Made by a program: the position numbers and the translations under genes | Assembly (NCBI GenBank): GCA_021464525.1 | Contig: JADRCO010000078.1 | Location: forward strand, 1-57,573 | Length of the DNA stretch: 57,573 nucleotides | Origin: Rhizophagus sp. LPA8_4_AMF | Lineage: Eukaryota > Glomeromycota > Glomeromycetes > Glomerales > Glomeraceae | Reading direction: 5' to 3' | Notes under the pieces: model-generated | Database searches by the model: none | Told to the model about the DNA's origin: nothing | Seen by the model: the letters and a program-made list of their open reading frames with translations, nothing else | In this document: piece after piece, positions 12,801-22,486 of the stretch | Numbering within the stretch: the first letter of the stretch is position 1 | Layout of the letters: the number at the start of each line of letters is the position of its first letter

Positions 12801-13217
12801 AACGATGAAATTATCATTTGTTGGATTTGTAATGTTTATAGCATCAAAATTAATTTTTGCATCATTAACTGAGCTTTGAGCTACATTTGGAATTATGACC
12901 AAGAATAAAAGAGGGATAAATATAGCGTTAAGAATAACCGAAAAAGCTGCACAAACAGCCCAAAACCTTTTTCGGCGATAAAAAGGAGTAACATTGGTTT
13001 GTATTAAAGAACTCTTATAACTTTTCCTTTTTTCTGATGATTCCATATAATCCCGACCCAATTCAGTTTCCGTTGATAATACACTACTATCTTCAAACTC
13101 GGTAGTGTATGTGATTACTGAACCTCTTGTTAAAGAAGGAGTGAAAGATTCATCTTTAAAATCCGAGATAGCTGGGTCCTCATCTAATGAGGTAGAACTT
13201 TCTTGATAATTGTTCAT
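9825..13217 (-). CDS. DUF3712-like single-pass membrane protein
   Basis: An uninterrupted frame of 1130 aa. The cytosolic N-terminus (1-86) is Ser/Thr/acidic and ends in a basic YRRKR stop-transfer signal. One membrane helix follows (about 87-110, FWAVCAAFSVILNAIFIPLL). The rest, about 1000 residues, is lumenal or extracellular, built of repeated beta-rich units with N-glycosylation-type sites (NIT, NTT, NFT, NIS). Units contain recurring phrases such as NPSPIGIEIG and NPARVGVELG, followed by TTTAKDV- or TSNNVVI-like and PATISFP-like strands. This is the pattern of fungal DUF3712 proteins, which are related to LEA-2/water-stress folds, and their exact role is unknown. A Pro/Ala tail (GPAPPADPAAPAAPPAA) closes the chain. 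The absence of introns is notable beside intron-rich neighbours. The start is the first ATG, upstream of the acidic region. Family assignment is from remembered pattern; function is not assigned. Confidence 0.75.
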   Translation of the reverse strand: MNNYQESSTSLDEDPAISDFKDESFTPSLTRGSVITYTTEFEDSSVLSTETELGRDYMESSEKRKSYKSSLIQTNVTPFYRRKRFWAVCAAFSVILNAIFIPLLFLVIIPNVAQSSVNDAKINFDAINITNPTNDNFIVSMSGTTSGTGPFGAKITFNGPVNILYNNAILGSAELDPIEVSNGKGTLAGQKRTFTIRDKGAFNDFTSKVLTAKDFEWTLQGSATVETFGTKNTIKLNKKVQIPGSNSFNTTVLDLKLTENPDKSISLEILTSIYNPSPIGIEIGDMTTQLSYNQTLIATTTAKDVFIGAKENNITLTGRTKAPTTEIDRLNMITITNAFLTNTPVITTANILSIVPKNGPVDWLNLAVQGFSMPATVGNNPNPLKLIKNIDLGEENLKFTIDEPYSPTISSKNAVADYDLPFNINFTILEVGQKITIARDNKDIITVESPEGPVISTQNQIFLNISETKMQVLDAGKFSDLLADLATNKESEVVVYGKTDIVVNTNILGQTSIQGLPFNLTTKFQGFDQFNSDGNPPVVQDLTILAGTSNQLFMGIVVVLTNPSKYSTSVGQVSFDMFYKDKKIGTTVIPDLSVVPGPNPVTVMAILDDPEKNADTSELFKLFLTGQSATVNIKGNDHSTNITSLKPAFKAINIPSNMPPLTTPFIKSSNIVFDDQTATTNVSTGVVEMINPFVAPISIYSVNSSFSFNGIELGSLEQDLYNNPIFIPGNTVQTLQFPVKMVMDPVVSLSVLRTLALQNNLDVTVLDSLIALSGFDVPGADLNAKPTPEILQSFDMAKFVTTAMAKIPVTVSMDSQVAIGNYFMSMSYKQDLIATTDVSVLKMIPALAAPIINRMIGQTEMSFDSIFVQNIDVNSFDTVASGQILNAGPLPATISFPDGANIYSDNTLLGKVIVPPLSTGDGARFNNVSKFIIADIPTFSSFSAHSYAAQSVSLELSSDNVMITSFGLPIGPISIKKSFQMDGFNGLKQFSLHNITFPFSVIIDLNNPARVGVELGKVVYALSVNNEQISTITSNNVVINPKAVSSISFQGEIQITDPNLFTSMLSPNPPLIIAQGISVSPPKATGEVAWLVETLKSFTLAVPFSASELAKGLGPAPPADPAAPAAPPAA

Positions 13218-14000
13218 GCCGTTAAAATCGATTCAAAGAATGACAATAATTATTAATTAAAATTAAATCAATTAAAATTAATTAAATTAAAATATAAGAA
13301 GAGGCTTAAATATTATAAAAAATTCGACATATTGTTATCGAATGAAAAAATTTTATTTTTTTCTCATTAAAAGAATCAATATCTTGAAGAAATGAATTTC
13401 TAATTTATTTTCTTTTATTAATTTGTAAATCATGACAAACCGCAGTATCTAACAAATTAATTTTTAATAAAATGAAAAGAAAATCCTCATAACAGCCTCG
13501 TGAAAGTTCAACGTGCTTACGATCATAAAATAACCCCCTTAAAATGAATCATCAATTTTCATAAAGAAAATCATTTCAATTTTCTTTAAGAATATGGTAA
13601 AATCTTAAAATACTACCTTTGTGGGGTTCTTAATAATTAGAATTTTCGACTTAATTTACATTTATGGATGCGCATTACGAACTTACTACTGGTAGTACTA
13701 AATGTATCACCATCGATTATTATTTAATTTTGTTTCTATTTTACGTTAGTATGTAACATTAAAACTGATATTAAACTATGTGAATTGTGACATGTGATTT
13801 TTTTTAATTAAAAGAAACACATTTATAAAGAGAAAAAATAGAATCAATTCCGATTAAGGTAAAGAAAGGGAGGTACATGTTACAATTATTATGTTACATT
13901 CGATACGAAAATCTCAAAATTAAATTCCTATTAATGATCTTTCTAATTTTGTAATTAATTTCTATTATATAAAAAATTTCTTTGGAAAATTATATTTCTT
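13218..14000. other. Intergenic spacer
   Basis: This AT-rich region of 783 bases lies between two minus-strand genes, so it should hold the promoter of the DUF3712-like gene and the 3' end of the small membrane-protein gene. Imperfect aattaaaatt repeats occur at 13250-13290. No gene was seen. Confidence 0.5.
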
Positions 14001-14562
14001 TTATGATTTGCAAAGATAAAGTAAAGATGGAAAAATTATAACCATGGTTGCTAGAATATATATTGTTGAATCGCGAAATCCTTTAATTGCAACTTTATAA
14101 AAAGATTTTAACGTTAATATTGAATTAAAAAAAAAAACCAGCGTAAAATTATTATATTTACTTACGTATTGATAAAACTATGGCTAAAATAATTAATATA
14201 ATAAGGGGAAATTTTCTCTTTGGATGTCTAGAATCAATCAACCAATTCCAGGAATCTTTAATCTTTTTACATCGCCTTTTTTTTGATATTTTATCTTTTT
14301 TTGTTGAAGAATTTATATGATTTATATGAAGATGATAAATTCTAGAGTCATTTGAAAATTTATTATAATAAATTTCTTCAGAACTAAGTATATTTAAATT
14401 ATTATTATGAATTGGTTTAGGCGAGGTTAATAATAATGGAATTTCACTTTCGATATTTATTTCGTATGAATTTTTAGTACTTAAAGATGACATGGAACTA
14501 TTTTTCGAGTGCGTTAAAAGGGATGAAGGTACCTTTAAGGAATTGATATCTTCGATTGACAT
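14001..14562 (-). CDS. Small membrane protein, TMEM134/DUF872-like
   Basis: Exons 14562-14166 and 14092-14001 (intron 73 bases, donor GTAAGT, acceptor ATAAAG) give 162 aa. Residues 1-95 are polar and Ser/Asn-rich. A basic KKDKISKKRRCKKIKD stretch precedes SWNWLIDSRHPKRKFPLIIL and a first hydrophobic helix. Exon 2 adds GFRDSTIYILATMVIIFPSLLY, a second hydrophobic hairpin. The order polar tail, SW..HP, helix, short loop, helix containing an FP turn resembles TMEM134/TMEM230 (DUF872) proteins, which traffic in late secretory membranes. A second in-frame acceptor 42 bases downstream (exon start at 14050) would shorten the loop. Without exon 2 the chain stops inside the first helix, so the spliced form is preferred. 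The gene itself is fairly sure; the family name is tentative. Confidence 0.6.
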
Positions 14563-16122
14563 TTTTGTTTAAAAATAAGAATAAACTTTCAAATAAAAAG
14601 ATGAAAGAACTAAGTGATATAAATATAAATTGAGGTATTGGAGTACCTATTCCGTTAATACTTGTAAGTTACCAGATTTAGAATATAAATGGCCTATTTT
14701 AATAATTAAGTGTCAGATGATTTCAAAAAAATGTACAAATATGACTTTACCCGTTTTATTATAAAATTAATTTCTATTCGGAATTTGCTCTTTTTATATT
14801 TAGAAAAAATGTATCAATGAAAAAAACAATGAAAAATGAAAAAGAATCAACTGGAAAAAAAAGCACGACATAAATTAGCAACTATCTCATTAATTAATTT
14901 AATTTATTTAATAACAATTGGTTCCTTTTTTTTTCCTTTTCTTGGTATTAGCTTCTTTAGTATTTTCTACAGAAGCATTCCAACATTTATTGCAATCTAA
15001 CTGAAAAAAAAACCCCCGATTTTTTAACAATTTTTGTTTAATAGTATTTATCACGTGATTTGAGTTTTTGTATCAAGATATCATCACCGTTAGTAACATT
15101 TTTCTATCTTTAATATCATATTTGTATGACAAACATTATAGAAATGCAAATGAATATAAAAGCTGCATAAATTTCAAATCTTAATTCTTACCTTTAATTA
15201 TACATTTGACGCACAAATATTTGAACAATATTTAGAATTGCGGATAATATGAAAGAGTAAGCTATTGGGACGAACAAAATGGAAGCGTAAATACTAGAGA
15301 TTTTTCAGTATTCAATATAAGTAGTCATTAATTTAAAGGGTGAAACTACTTCTAACAATTTTAGTCTCAATAAAGGGCGAACAAATGGAAGCGAAAAAAA
15401 ATATTGAAGGTTATTACCTATAACATAAAATTATTTAATTATTTAAATGAGTGATGATGCTCTCAGGAACAAGCTTAAGGTATCTTTTATTTTTAACGTT
15501 TTTTCAAATTTTTCAAAATAGATACTTTACAATCAAGATAAGGATATTTAAACCCATAACATTTCTTCCAAAAGAAGAATTAATCTGATTTAATTATTTC
15601 TTTTTCTTGATTATTATTTTAACAGTTATTTGTAATAACTTTGTATATGTGAAATTTGCCTAATTGGATGAAGTATTGAAGAAAACCCTGATCCAAACTT
15701 TATTTATTTATTGCTGGTATGAAAGTTTGAATATAGAGTTATTTTATACTTTAGATCTTATATAGATTTTCAAATAAAAATCAATCATAAAATCATATTT
15801 TTAAGTTTTAAATAAATCAGCCTATGGAAAAAAAAATAAATTTAAACTCCATTTCCAGCAGATCATACCTTCATGAAGTAATCCATCATTTTAATATTAC
15901 TCGAATTACAAAATTCACATGAACACAAGCAATAAATCGAATAATCGGTGGCGTGTTTACATAACATTTATAGTAAAGTAATATGCTCAAGATGTGCTAA
16001 TAAGCCTCGAGCATGTGAATTTTTTTACATATAAAGATCACAATCAGTCGAAAAATCTCCGTTCCTTTTCTTTCCCTTATTTCTTTTGATTTTTTTTTTT
16101 TTTTAAAAAAAAAGGAAAAAAA
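14563..16122. other. Intergenic, divergent promoter region
   Basis: This 1.56-kb region separates the minus-strand TMEM134-like gene from the plus-strand F-box gene. A minus-strand stretch at about 14917-15003 resembles a terminal exon after a TTTTTTCAG acceptor, encoding a CNKCWN and Lys-rich tail, but no upstream exon joins it in frame. Two near-identical phrases (gggacgaacaaaatggaagcg and a diverged copy) occur at about 15268 and 15376. Nothing else was recognised. Confidence 0.45.
16030..16036 (+). promoter_or_regulatory. TATA box of the F-box gene
   Basis: TATAAAG lies 93 bases upstream of the ATG at 16123 and is followed by a pyrimidine-rich CTTTTCTTTCCC tract and a T run. That arrangement fits a fungal core promoter and leader. 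Confidence 0.45.
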
Positions 16123-18198
16123 ATGCCTTTTCCAAACGAAATTTTACAAGAAGTCTTTACTAATATTAACGATATCAAAACATTACATTCTATTATATTA
16201 GTAAATCGTAACTGGTGTCGTAACGGTATAAAATATCTTTGGAAGAATCCGTTTCGTGGTGATGTTGATTTAAAAAATCATACCAAGATTGTTCCTCTTC
16301 TTTTGAAATTCATCGTAAAGGATAAAGAATTTATGAAAAGATTTATACGTGAGAATTATGACAAAATTATGAAAGATTCACATGATGAGCAAGAAATTGA
16401 AGTCAATGTCGAAGATAACGAAAAAACAGAAGAGAAGAATAAGGATGATATTAAGGAAATTGTTAGCGATATTAGTATTCATGGTGAACATAAGGATCAC
16501 GGTGATGATGATAACGAAGACAGCGATGACGATGATGAACTACTGAATTTTGATGCATACGATGATGAATACGACGAATATGTTGAGGGAGATTACGACG
16601 AATATTATGAGGATAGTGATGAGTATGATCTTGAGGATGAGACGGATGATGATGATGATGACGATGTAGAATGTTCTCTGCCATCAGATACGTCTTTTGA
16701 TTATCCTTCTTTTATTACACATATTGATTTTCATAATATTTTCCTCCTTGTTATGAAATACGTTAAAGATAAGGAAAGCAAATTAAATAATAAATATGAT
16801 GGAGCTACTTCCTCAGAAAAAAATAATTTAGAAAAGGGGAAAGGAAAAGAAGTTTTTCAGGATGATTTGAATGATATTGAAATAGGATCATTTAATTTAG
16901 ATATTAATATTCCCCTGCCAGATGTTCCAGAAATAGAACAAGTTTTTGGGTTTGTCTTTACGATCATGAGAATTATAGTAAAAAGAGGTGCTATTATTGA
17001 AAAGATTATTCTTCATTTGGATGAAAATGATTTATTTGGAGAACCTTCCGAGCGAGAACCACCAACTTCCATTTTTCATTACAATTATGGTTTTGACGAA
17101 AAAGCTGTTGAACAGTTCATCACGAGACTTGATATGTTCTTTATAAGCTTGTTTGCTATTGCTTACGAAAAGAAAAAAATGACATTTAAAAAGCTGAGAA
17201 ATGTTGAACTTAGTGGGTGTATTTATAAAAATCACGTTCTTTCATCTTTAGCATTACTTTCTAAAAACGTTCAAGTTCTTGGAATTAACGACTTTAATCT
17301 TAACGATCTTCAAGAACCATTGATGAAATTTATTAAATCACAAAAACAACTTGAACAAGTAAGAATCAAGGGAGATAGTTTGGGTTATATCATTGATAAA
17401 TTAGGTAATATATCTGGAGTTATTTCCAGTTTGGAAACTCAGGCGAATACGTTAAAGAAGCTCAAATTAACAAATGCAAATATTGGGAATGATCTTGGAT
17501 TCGAATCATTGTTAAAATGCAAGCAGTTGGAAAACTTATCTTTGGTTCAAGTAAATATGAGATTACGCCATCTAAGAATTTTTAATCATGCATCTTTCCC
17601 GAATTTGAAGACTTTGAAACTTGATTTCATTGATTACTCGGATGGATTAAGAATGTCAAATAGTGTTAATCCTTTTATTAAAATTATGAATAACCATAAT
17701 ATGATGTCAAATTTGAACGTGCTCAGCATCAAATACGAAGGTGAAAATAATCATAAATTACTTAAAGGTATATTAGAGAGTTGTAATATGAATCTTTCTA
17801 GTTTCAGCACGTTTATTATCGAAAAACAAGATATTCCACCTTTATTCTCAATCTTAAAAAAATGTATAAATATGAAAAAGTTGTCTTTGACGAGATCTTG
17901 TCGTTTGATAAATTTCGGATTTACTGTTGAAATGGCAAAGATCTTACCTAAAAGCTTGAATACTTTGGAATTTATTCATATGGTATTATCAGATAGTTCA
18001 TTGATAGGATTTTTTGATAATTGCAAGGTGGAGTTGAAGCAATTTCGCCTTAATTTTCATGGAGATCATCATCTGGATAGGGTTGTTTATAGAGGATTAA
18101 TCGAGAAATATAGTAAAGAAAAGAAGATGGTAATTAAAGAATTTGATATGTCCCCGGATTCTGCTCCAAATCTGGAATTCAATGTTAAATGGGAATAA
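16123..18198 (+). CDS. F-box / leucine-rich-repeat protein
   Basis: A single-exon frame of 691 aa. The N-terminal 45 residues (PFPNEILQEVF, then TLHSIILVNRNWCRNGIKYLW) form an F-box, the Skp1-binding module of SCF ubiquitin ligases. Residues about 85-190 are a highly acidic linker made of Asp/Glu-rich runs encoded by GAT/GAC/GAA triplets. From about residue 360 to the end the chain has irregular leucine-rich repeats (LRNVELSGC, LKKLKLTNANIG, LENLSLVQVN, LKTLKLDFIDY, MKKLSLTRSC, LNTLEFIHMVLS), the likely substrate-binding surface. The F-box, WC and LW arrangement is the form seen in the very large F-box families of arbuscular mycorrhizal fungi. The substrate cannot be read from the sequence. 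The long acidic insert between F-box and repeats is unusual in size. Confidence 0.85.
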   Translation: MPFPNEILQEVFTNINDIKTLHSIILVNRNWCRNGIKYLWKNPFRGDVDLKNHTKIVPLLLKFIVKDKEFMKRFIRENYDKIMKDSHDEQEIEVNVEDNEKTEEKNKDDIKEIVSDISIHGEHKDHGDDDNEDSDDDDELLNFDAYDDEYDEYVEGDYDEYYEDSDEYDLEDETDDDDDDDVECSLPSDTSFDYPSFITHIDFHNIFLLVMKYVKDKESKLNNKYDGATSSEKNNLEKGKGKEVFQDDLNDIEIGSFNLDINIPLPDVPEIEQVFGFVFTIMRIIVKRGAIIEKIILHLDENDLFGEPSEREPPTSIFHYNYGFDEKAVEQFITRLDMFFISLFAIAYEKKKMTFKKLRNVELSGCIYKNHVLSSLALLSKNVQVLGINDFNLNDLQEPLMKFIKSQKQLEQVRIKGDSLGYIIDKLGNISGVISSLETQANTLKKLKLTNANIGNDLGFESLLKCKQLENLSLVQVNMRLRHLRIFNHASFPNLKTLKLDFIDYSDGLRMSNSVNPFIKIMNNHNMMSNLNVLSIKYEGENNHKLLKGILESCNMNLSSFSTFIIEKQDIPPLFSILKKCINMKKLSLTRSCRLINFGFTVEMAKILPKSLNTLEFIHMVLSDSSLIGFFDNCKVELKQFRLNFHGDHHLDRVVYRGLIEKYSKEKKMVIKEFDMSPDSAPNLEFNVKWE

Positions 18199-18920
18199 CT
18201 GGACCGATAGGTAAGATATGAAATTCATGTATGTTATTCAAAAAAAAAAAAAAAACAATTCAAATAAGTGTGTTTTTTTTAACATTTAATTATTAATGTA
18301 GAAAATAGATTTTAATCTTGATGTTTCAAAATAGTATAATGAAAATTTTCAAATTTATATTCAAACAAAGGTGAATGCTGTATTTTACGAATATATAATA
18401 CAATTGTGGAGCGTTCCAGTTGAAAAAAATTATTTGTAAGAAGTGTAAAAAAAAAGTTTTTTAGATATTTATTATAAGATTATACGAAAAAGGAGAGATA
18501 ATATTTATATTTATAATGATCTATTTAAGGATAAATTAGCTGCCAATTTTTACAAAATGGGTTATTATTTTGCATTATAGTTGTTTTATTTACATTTATA
18601 TATAATTAAGTGTAAGCGTGATAAACGTAAAATAATGACATTATTTGTCATGATGGAATTTTCAATTTTCATTAAAAAGAACTTTTTAATATTTTATATA
18701 GTATCGTCAAAGTTTTAAGATGTTGGAGTGGTCTTGGTCTTGGGCGTTTGTTCCTTTTACTAATTCTTTTTCACAGAACTAATAATGGATTGCGTATGGA
18801 ATTTGAGAGCTTGAACTTGCAGAACTCGCAATAAAAAGGCTTTCCGAAGTATATTTCTTTCGCGTGTACGCGTTAAATATCATACCGGAACGTTGGACGT
18901 TGGAAAACTTTATTATCGGT
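18199..18920. other. Intergenic, 3' flank of F-box gene
   Basis: AT-rich, with an A13-14 run at about 18241. From about 18720 the base composition becomes noticeably more GC-rich (CpG-containing ttcgcgtgtacgcg, accggaacgttggacgttgg) and leads into the 110-bp tandem repeat. The GC-rich block looks like part of the same repeated element rather than a gene. Confidence 0.45.
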
Positions 18921-19230
18921 TCAACAGAGCGATTAACTCGCGGGTACTGCCACTGACTTATTACCAAAACGAAGTCGTCATATTAAAATTCTTCTCGATT
19001 CAACAGAGCGATTAGCTCGCACGCGACTTAAAAAAAATATCAGGCGTTCGAGGGTACTGCCACTGACTTATTACCAAAGCGAAGTCGTTATATTATAATA
19101 CTTCTTGATTCAACAGAGCGATTAACCCACACGCGACTTTAAAAATATCAGGGTGTTCGGACCTAATCAAATAATCTGTTGAGGGGTCAGTCTGCCACAG
19201 GGAAGTCGTCATGTTAAAAAATTCTCTCAG
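18921..19230. repeat. 110-bp tandem repeat, about 2.7 copies
   Basis: Copies begin with tcaacagagcgatta at 18921, 19000 and 19110. Copy 2 is 110 bp. Copy 1 is 79 bp because it lacks the cacgcgacttaaaa...atcaggcgttcg segment. Copy 3 shares the first 50 bases, diverges in the middle, and matches again at gaagtcgtcat. The units share ggtactgccactgacttatt and accaaa.cgaagtcgt.atatta. They are GC-richer than the surroundings. No coding frame spans them. They may be the remains of a non-autonomous element or a satellite seed. Confidence 0.75.
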
Positions 19231-19548
19231 TAAGTTGGATAAACGTTAATTCAACATATATTGATGCAACAAAATCAAAAAAAAAAAAAATTTCGGATAA
19301 AAAAACAAAATTAAATTATTTTCTTTTATTTTAATTTTATTTATTTTATTATTTGTTTATTTTTATTTTTATTTTTTTTTTTTGACTAGAATTATAATTA
19401 TATTAGTATAGAGAGTTGAAAAACTAAATGTTATAAACTAAAATGATTTTTAAACTAAATGTTGTAAAGAAATTATTTTCACCCGACTCGCCCCACATGA
19501 AAATAAATTATGTAATATAACTTCTAATCTTAGTTAACAATATATAGT

Positions 19549-20483
19549 TTAGGCGGAATGTACCATAATAATAGCTACGGTCATAAGACTTAATAAAAGA
19601 TCATATGCCGATTTAGTAGAAGTGGAACTGCTCCTAAAATAGAGAATTAATTAAATTAATAAATAAAATTTAGTTTGAATTAGTTTTAAACAATGATTTA
19701 TTTGATAGACTCTTACTTTGCAACTTGAGATTGACTTGGTTGAGGTTGAGGTGCGCCTTTTTGGAGAAATTTTTAAAAATAGTTAATTTGTGAATAACAT
19801 TTAAAAACATTTTACATCAAGTTAGTTATACATACTATTTTGGGGAGCTCTACGAGCAAGTTTTGGTTCGCTAGGTGGTGGTGGTGGTAGATCTTTGGCT
19901 GGAGATTTGGCTGGAGATTTGGCTGGAGATTTGGGAGCTCCTCCAGCTTTTGCTAAAAAAAAAAAAAAAAAATAGAAATTATTTTAATTATTTTAGCAAA
20001 AATTACAACATATACTACTATAAAAAAAGTAAAAATGAACATACGTGCAACTACATCAACTGGTCCAGAAAATTTATTTCCAGATCCATCATTAAGAGCG
20101 AGATTATATGTGTCAGGTGAAACATCGACTACCCATTCGAACGTCTTAGCATTAATATCAACATTATCTGATAATACCGTCGTGTTTTGTGTACTCTTTG
20201 CGATAGCCGACAAAGTTCCTGGTTGAGTAGCTGGTGCAGTTGTTTCCCAAGTGATTGGTACTTTCGCTCCTCGAGTGATAGGTCCAGATGGGGTATTTAA
20301 CACCGAAACAGACTCTGAATTTTTTTAAAAAATCGAATTTTAAGTAAGATAATATTAACTTTTCATTTCGTATTTAATCGATCTCTCTTAAGTATGAAAT
20401 AGAATAGGAATTAAAAAATACTCACGAGAAGAGACTAAAGTGATAAGTGCAAGAAGTAATGTCAAAGTTACAAGACGAACCAT
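19549..20483 (-). CDS. Kre9/Knh1-type GPI-anchored cell-wall protein
   Basis: Five exons: 20483-20426, 20314-20045, 19952-19836, 19756-19717 and 19633-19549. They sum to 570 bases (189 aa) with frame kept. Residues 1-19 are a signal peptide (MVRLVTLTLLLALITLVSS). Residues 20-110 form the Kre9/Knh1 Ig-like domain (VSVLNTPSGPITRGAKVPITW, then a beta-rich core ending NKFSGPVDVV), found in Ser/Thr-rich GPI-anchored fungal wall proteins linked to beta-1,6-glucan. A linker follows with a tandem KSPA repeat (three copies from a 12-bp DNA repeat) and a poly-Pro run. The last exon gives a hydrophobic tail, AYDLLLSLMTVAIIMVHSA, preceded by small residues (SSSTSTKS), a typical GPI-attachment signal. Small exons 3-5 are supported because only the spliced frame creates the GPI tail. 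Function is in or at the cell wall; the precise role is not readable. Confidence 0.85.
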
Positions 20484-21775
20484 ATTTATTATTATTATTA
20501 AATATGAATTTTTTTTTTTGTGTGTGTGTATGTGTGTATATTATTAAAAAAAAAAGAATTTTTTATTCAATTTTTATTTTATTTTTTTTTTTTGAAAATG
20601 TTTCTGAGAAAAAAATAGAAGAGCGGATTAAAAGAGTATATATATAGATTTTTGTAATAAAAAATTATTCATGTGAAAATTGATGAAAAAAAATATTTTA
20701 CTTTAGAGTATAAAGAAACGGCTTTGTTAAAAAAGTTGATACAAGTTTTACAGATAAAGTTTCTAGAAATGTAGTGTTTGGAGAAAAAGAATTGATGGTG
20801 TCATAAATAAATAACAATAGAATAACCCGAATCAGGAATTATTATTATTTTCGCCAAGAATATTTTTAGAAGTCAATCAAGTCATGTCATTTACATTAAT
20901 GGAAAATAATTTTTCCCACCAACCCCCTCATGATAAGATAACTTTAAAAATAAATATTTTTTTTTGTTCTCTTCGGGTATTCGGGATTTTCCGCAGATAT
21001 GTAAATGATGTAATTGGAAACTTCATAAAGTCTTACTTTCTTGAATCATTATAATGCATTGGTAATCTTATTAACCGTTTACGTTTAATAACAACTCAAG
21101 AAAATCTTTGAAATCTTTTTCTTGATCATAAGGTACTGTACAATGGCTATAATAATTACAGAATTATGATACTATCCACGCCAATTTGCCCGGGCACAAA
21201 GAATCAAAAAAAATTATTTTTTCTAATAAGGTTTTTCCATAGTATTAAACTTAAAATATTTTTAGGGTATTTATTTTTAATAAAATGAAAAAACAATCAT
21301 CCCTTATTTTTTTTTTTATCAATATCACGTTTCACAAATAGAATATGTTACATAATGACAATGAACACGAAATTGTTCATAAAGATATCATTTATTTACA
21401 TTTTATTTATAAAACTTCTTTCTAATAAAATTCCTTATTTAAATTTGCATTTAATTAACATTTAAGCAATAATTTAATTGTTCGATTAAAATAGTTATAA
21501 AAACTCTTACACGTACGTAAATAAGGCTCCTGAAATGATTAAATGTATTTAAATGTACATTTTATTCGTATAAAATAACAGGAGAGATGATCGTCCATTA
21601 GTTTTAATTATCTCTTCTAGACCCCTCTTGGTTATCAAAAAAGGAAGGATCTACACATTTTTTTTTTTGGTTTTATCATAATTTTCTGATTCTCACGTAA
21701 TTATTATTCTCACGTAATTCTAATTCGTCGAATAAAATTTCGCGCAAATCTATTGTAATTAAAGCCGAATATCAT
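20484..21775. other. Intergenic, promoter side of Kre9-like gene
   Basis: A T/GT-rich tract (tgtgtgtgtatgtgtgtata) lies at about 20519-20538 just upstream of the Kre9-like start. A TATATATA element at about 20639 lies 155 bases upstream on the minus strand. The remainder to 21775 is AT-rich with no gene seen. Confidence 0.5.
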
Positions 21776-22486
21776 TTTTATTATTATTGTTCTAAGAATT
21801 ATAAAAATAGCAATATAAAAAAAATCTAACCAATAATTTACAAAACTGCTTGAATTTATCGTACGGCCAAGCAAATCTCTTTTTTTTTATTGTCTTGGAA
21901 TTATAAAAATAACAATATGCAAAATTGCGTGGGTTTATTGTCATTTATTAAAAAAAATTAAGAATTACTAAATTTGCATGGATTAATTGTAATCAATAAA
22001 GTAAATCTCATTTATTATTATGTCCTAGAATATAATACAAATTTCCAAATTGCGTGGATTAATTGTTATCAATAAAGTGAATCTCTATTATATTTTATTT
22101 TATTATGTCCTAAAATACAATACAGTCTAATTACAAAATTTCCAAATTGCGTGGATTAATTGTTATCAATAAAGTAAATCTCGATTATTAAAAAATTTTA
22201 TTATGTCCTAAAATACAATTACAAAATTTCCAAATTGCGTGGCGTGGATTAATTGTTATCAATAAAGTAAATCTCTATTATATTTTATTTTATTATGTCC
22301 TAAAATACAATACATTCTAATTATAAAATTTCCAAATTGCGTGGGCGTGAATTTAATTAAAATAAAAAAAAAATCTCATTTATTAAAAAAATTTATTATA
22401 CCTTATAATACAATATAAAAATCTAATTAATAATTTACAAAATTTCCAAATTGATCTAATTAATAATTTACAAAATTTCCATATTG
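21776..22486. repeat. Minisatellite overlapping the 3' end of the glycosyltransferase gene
   Basis: About seven diverged units of roughly 60-115 bp share, in plus-strand order, a block like ttattatgtcctaaaatacaa, a block like aatttacaaaatttccaaat, and ttgcgtggattaattgttat followed by caataaagtaaatctc. ttgcgtgg recurs near 21925, 22050, 22147, 22238 and 22338. The last two units (22421-22453 and 22454-22486) are a clean 33-bp tandem duplication inside the coding end of the adjacent gene, so the array includes translated sequence. Confidence 0.8.

Noticed and set aside
10789-12879. Several plus-strand frames of 74-82 codons opposite the DUF3712-like gene.
   Set aside because: Antisense shadows of a long, well-supported minus-strand frame; no own motifs or start context.
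14917-15003. Minus-strand stretch after TTTTTTCAG coding a CNKCWN, Lys-rich tail, with a CVKC-like sequence 220 bases upstream; briefly considered as the zinc-finger end of a TnpB/Fanzor-like protein.
   Set aside because: The upstream CVKC frame does not join it: the donor after attaaag leaves the wrong phase and a stop precedes it with no acceptor between. No other TnpB-like motif is present.
16472-16684. Minus-strand His-rich frame opposite the F-box gene.
   Set aside because: It is the shadow of the Asp/Glu-coding GAT tract on the other strand.
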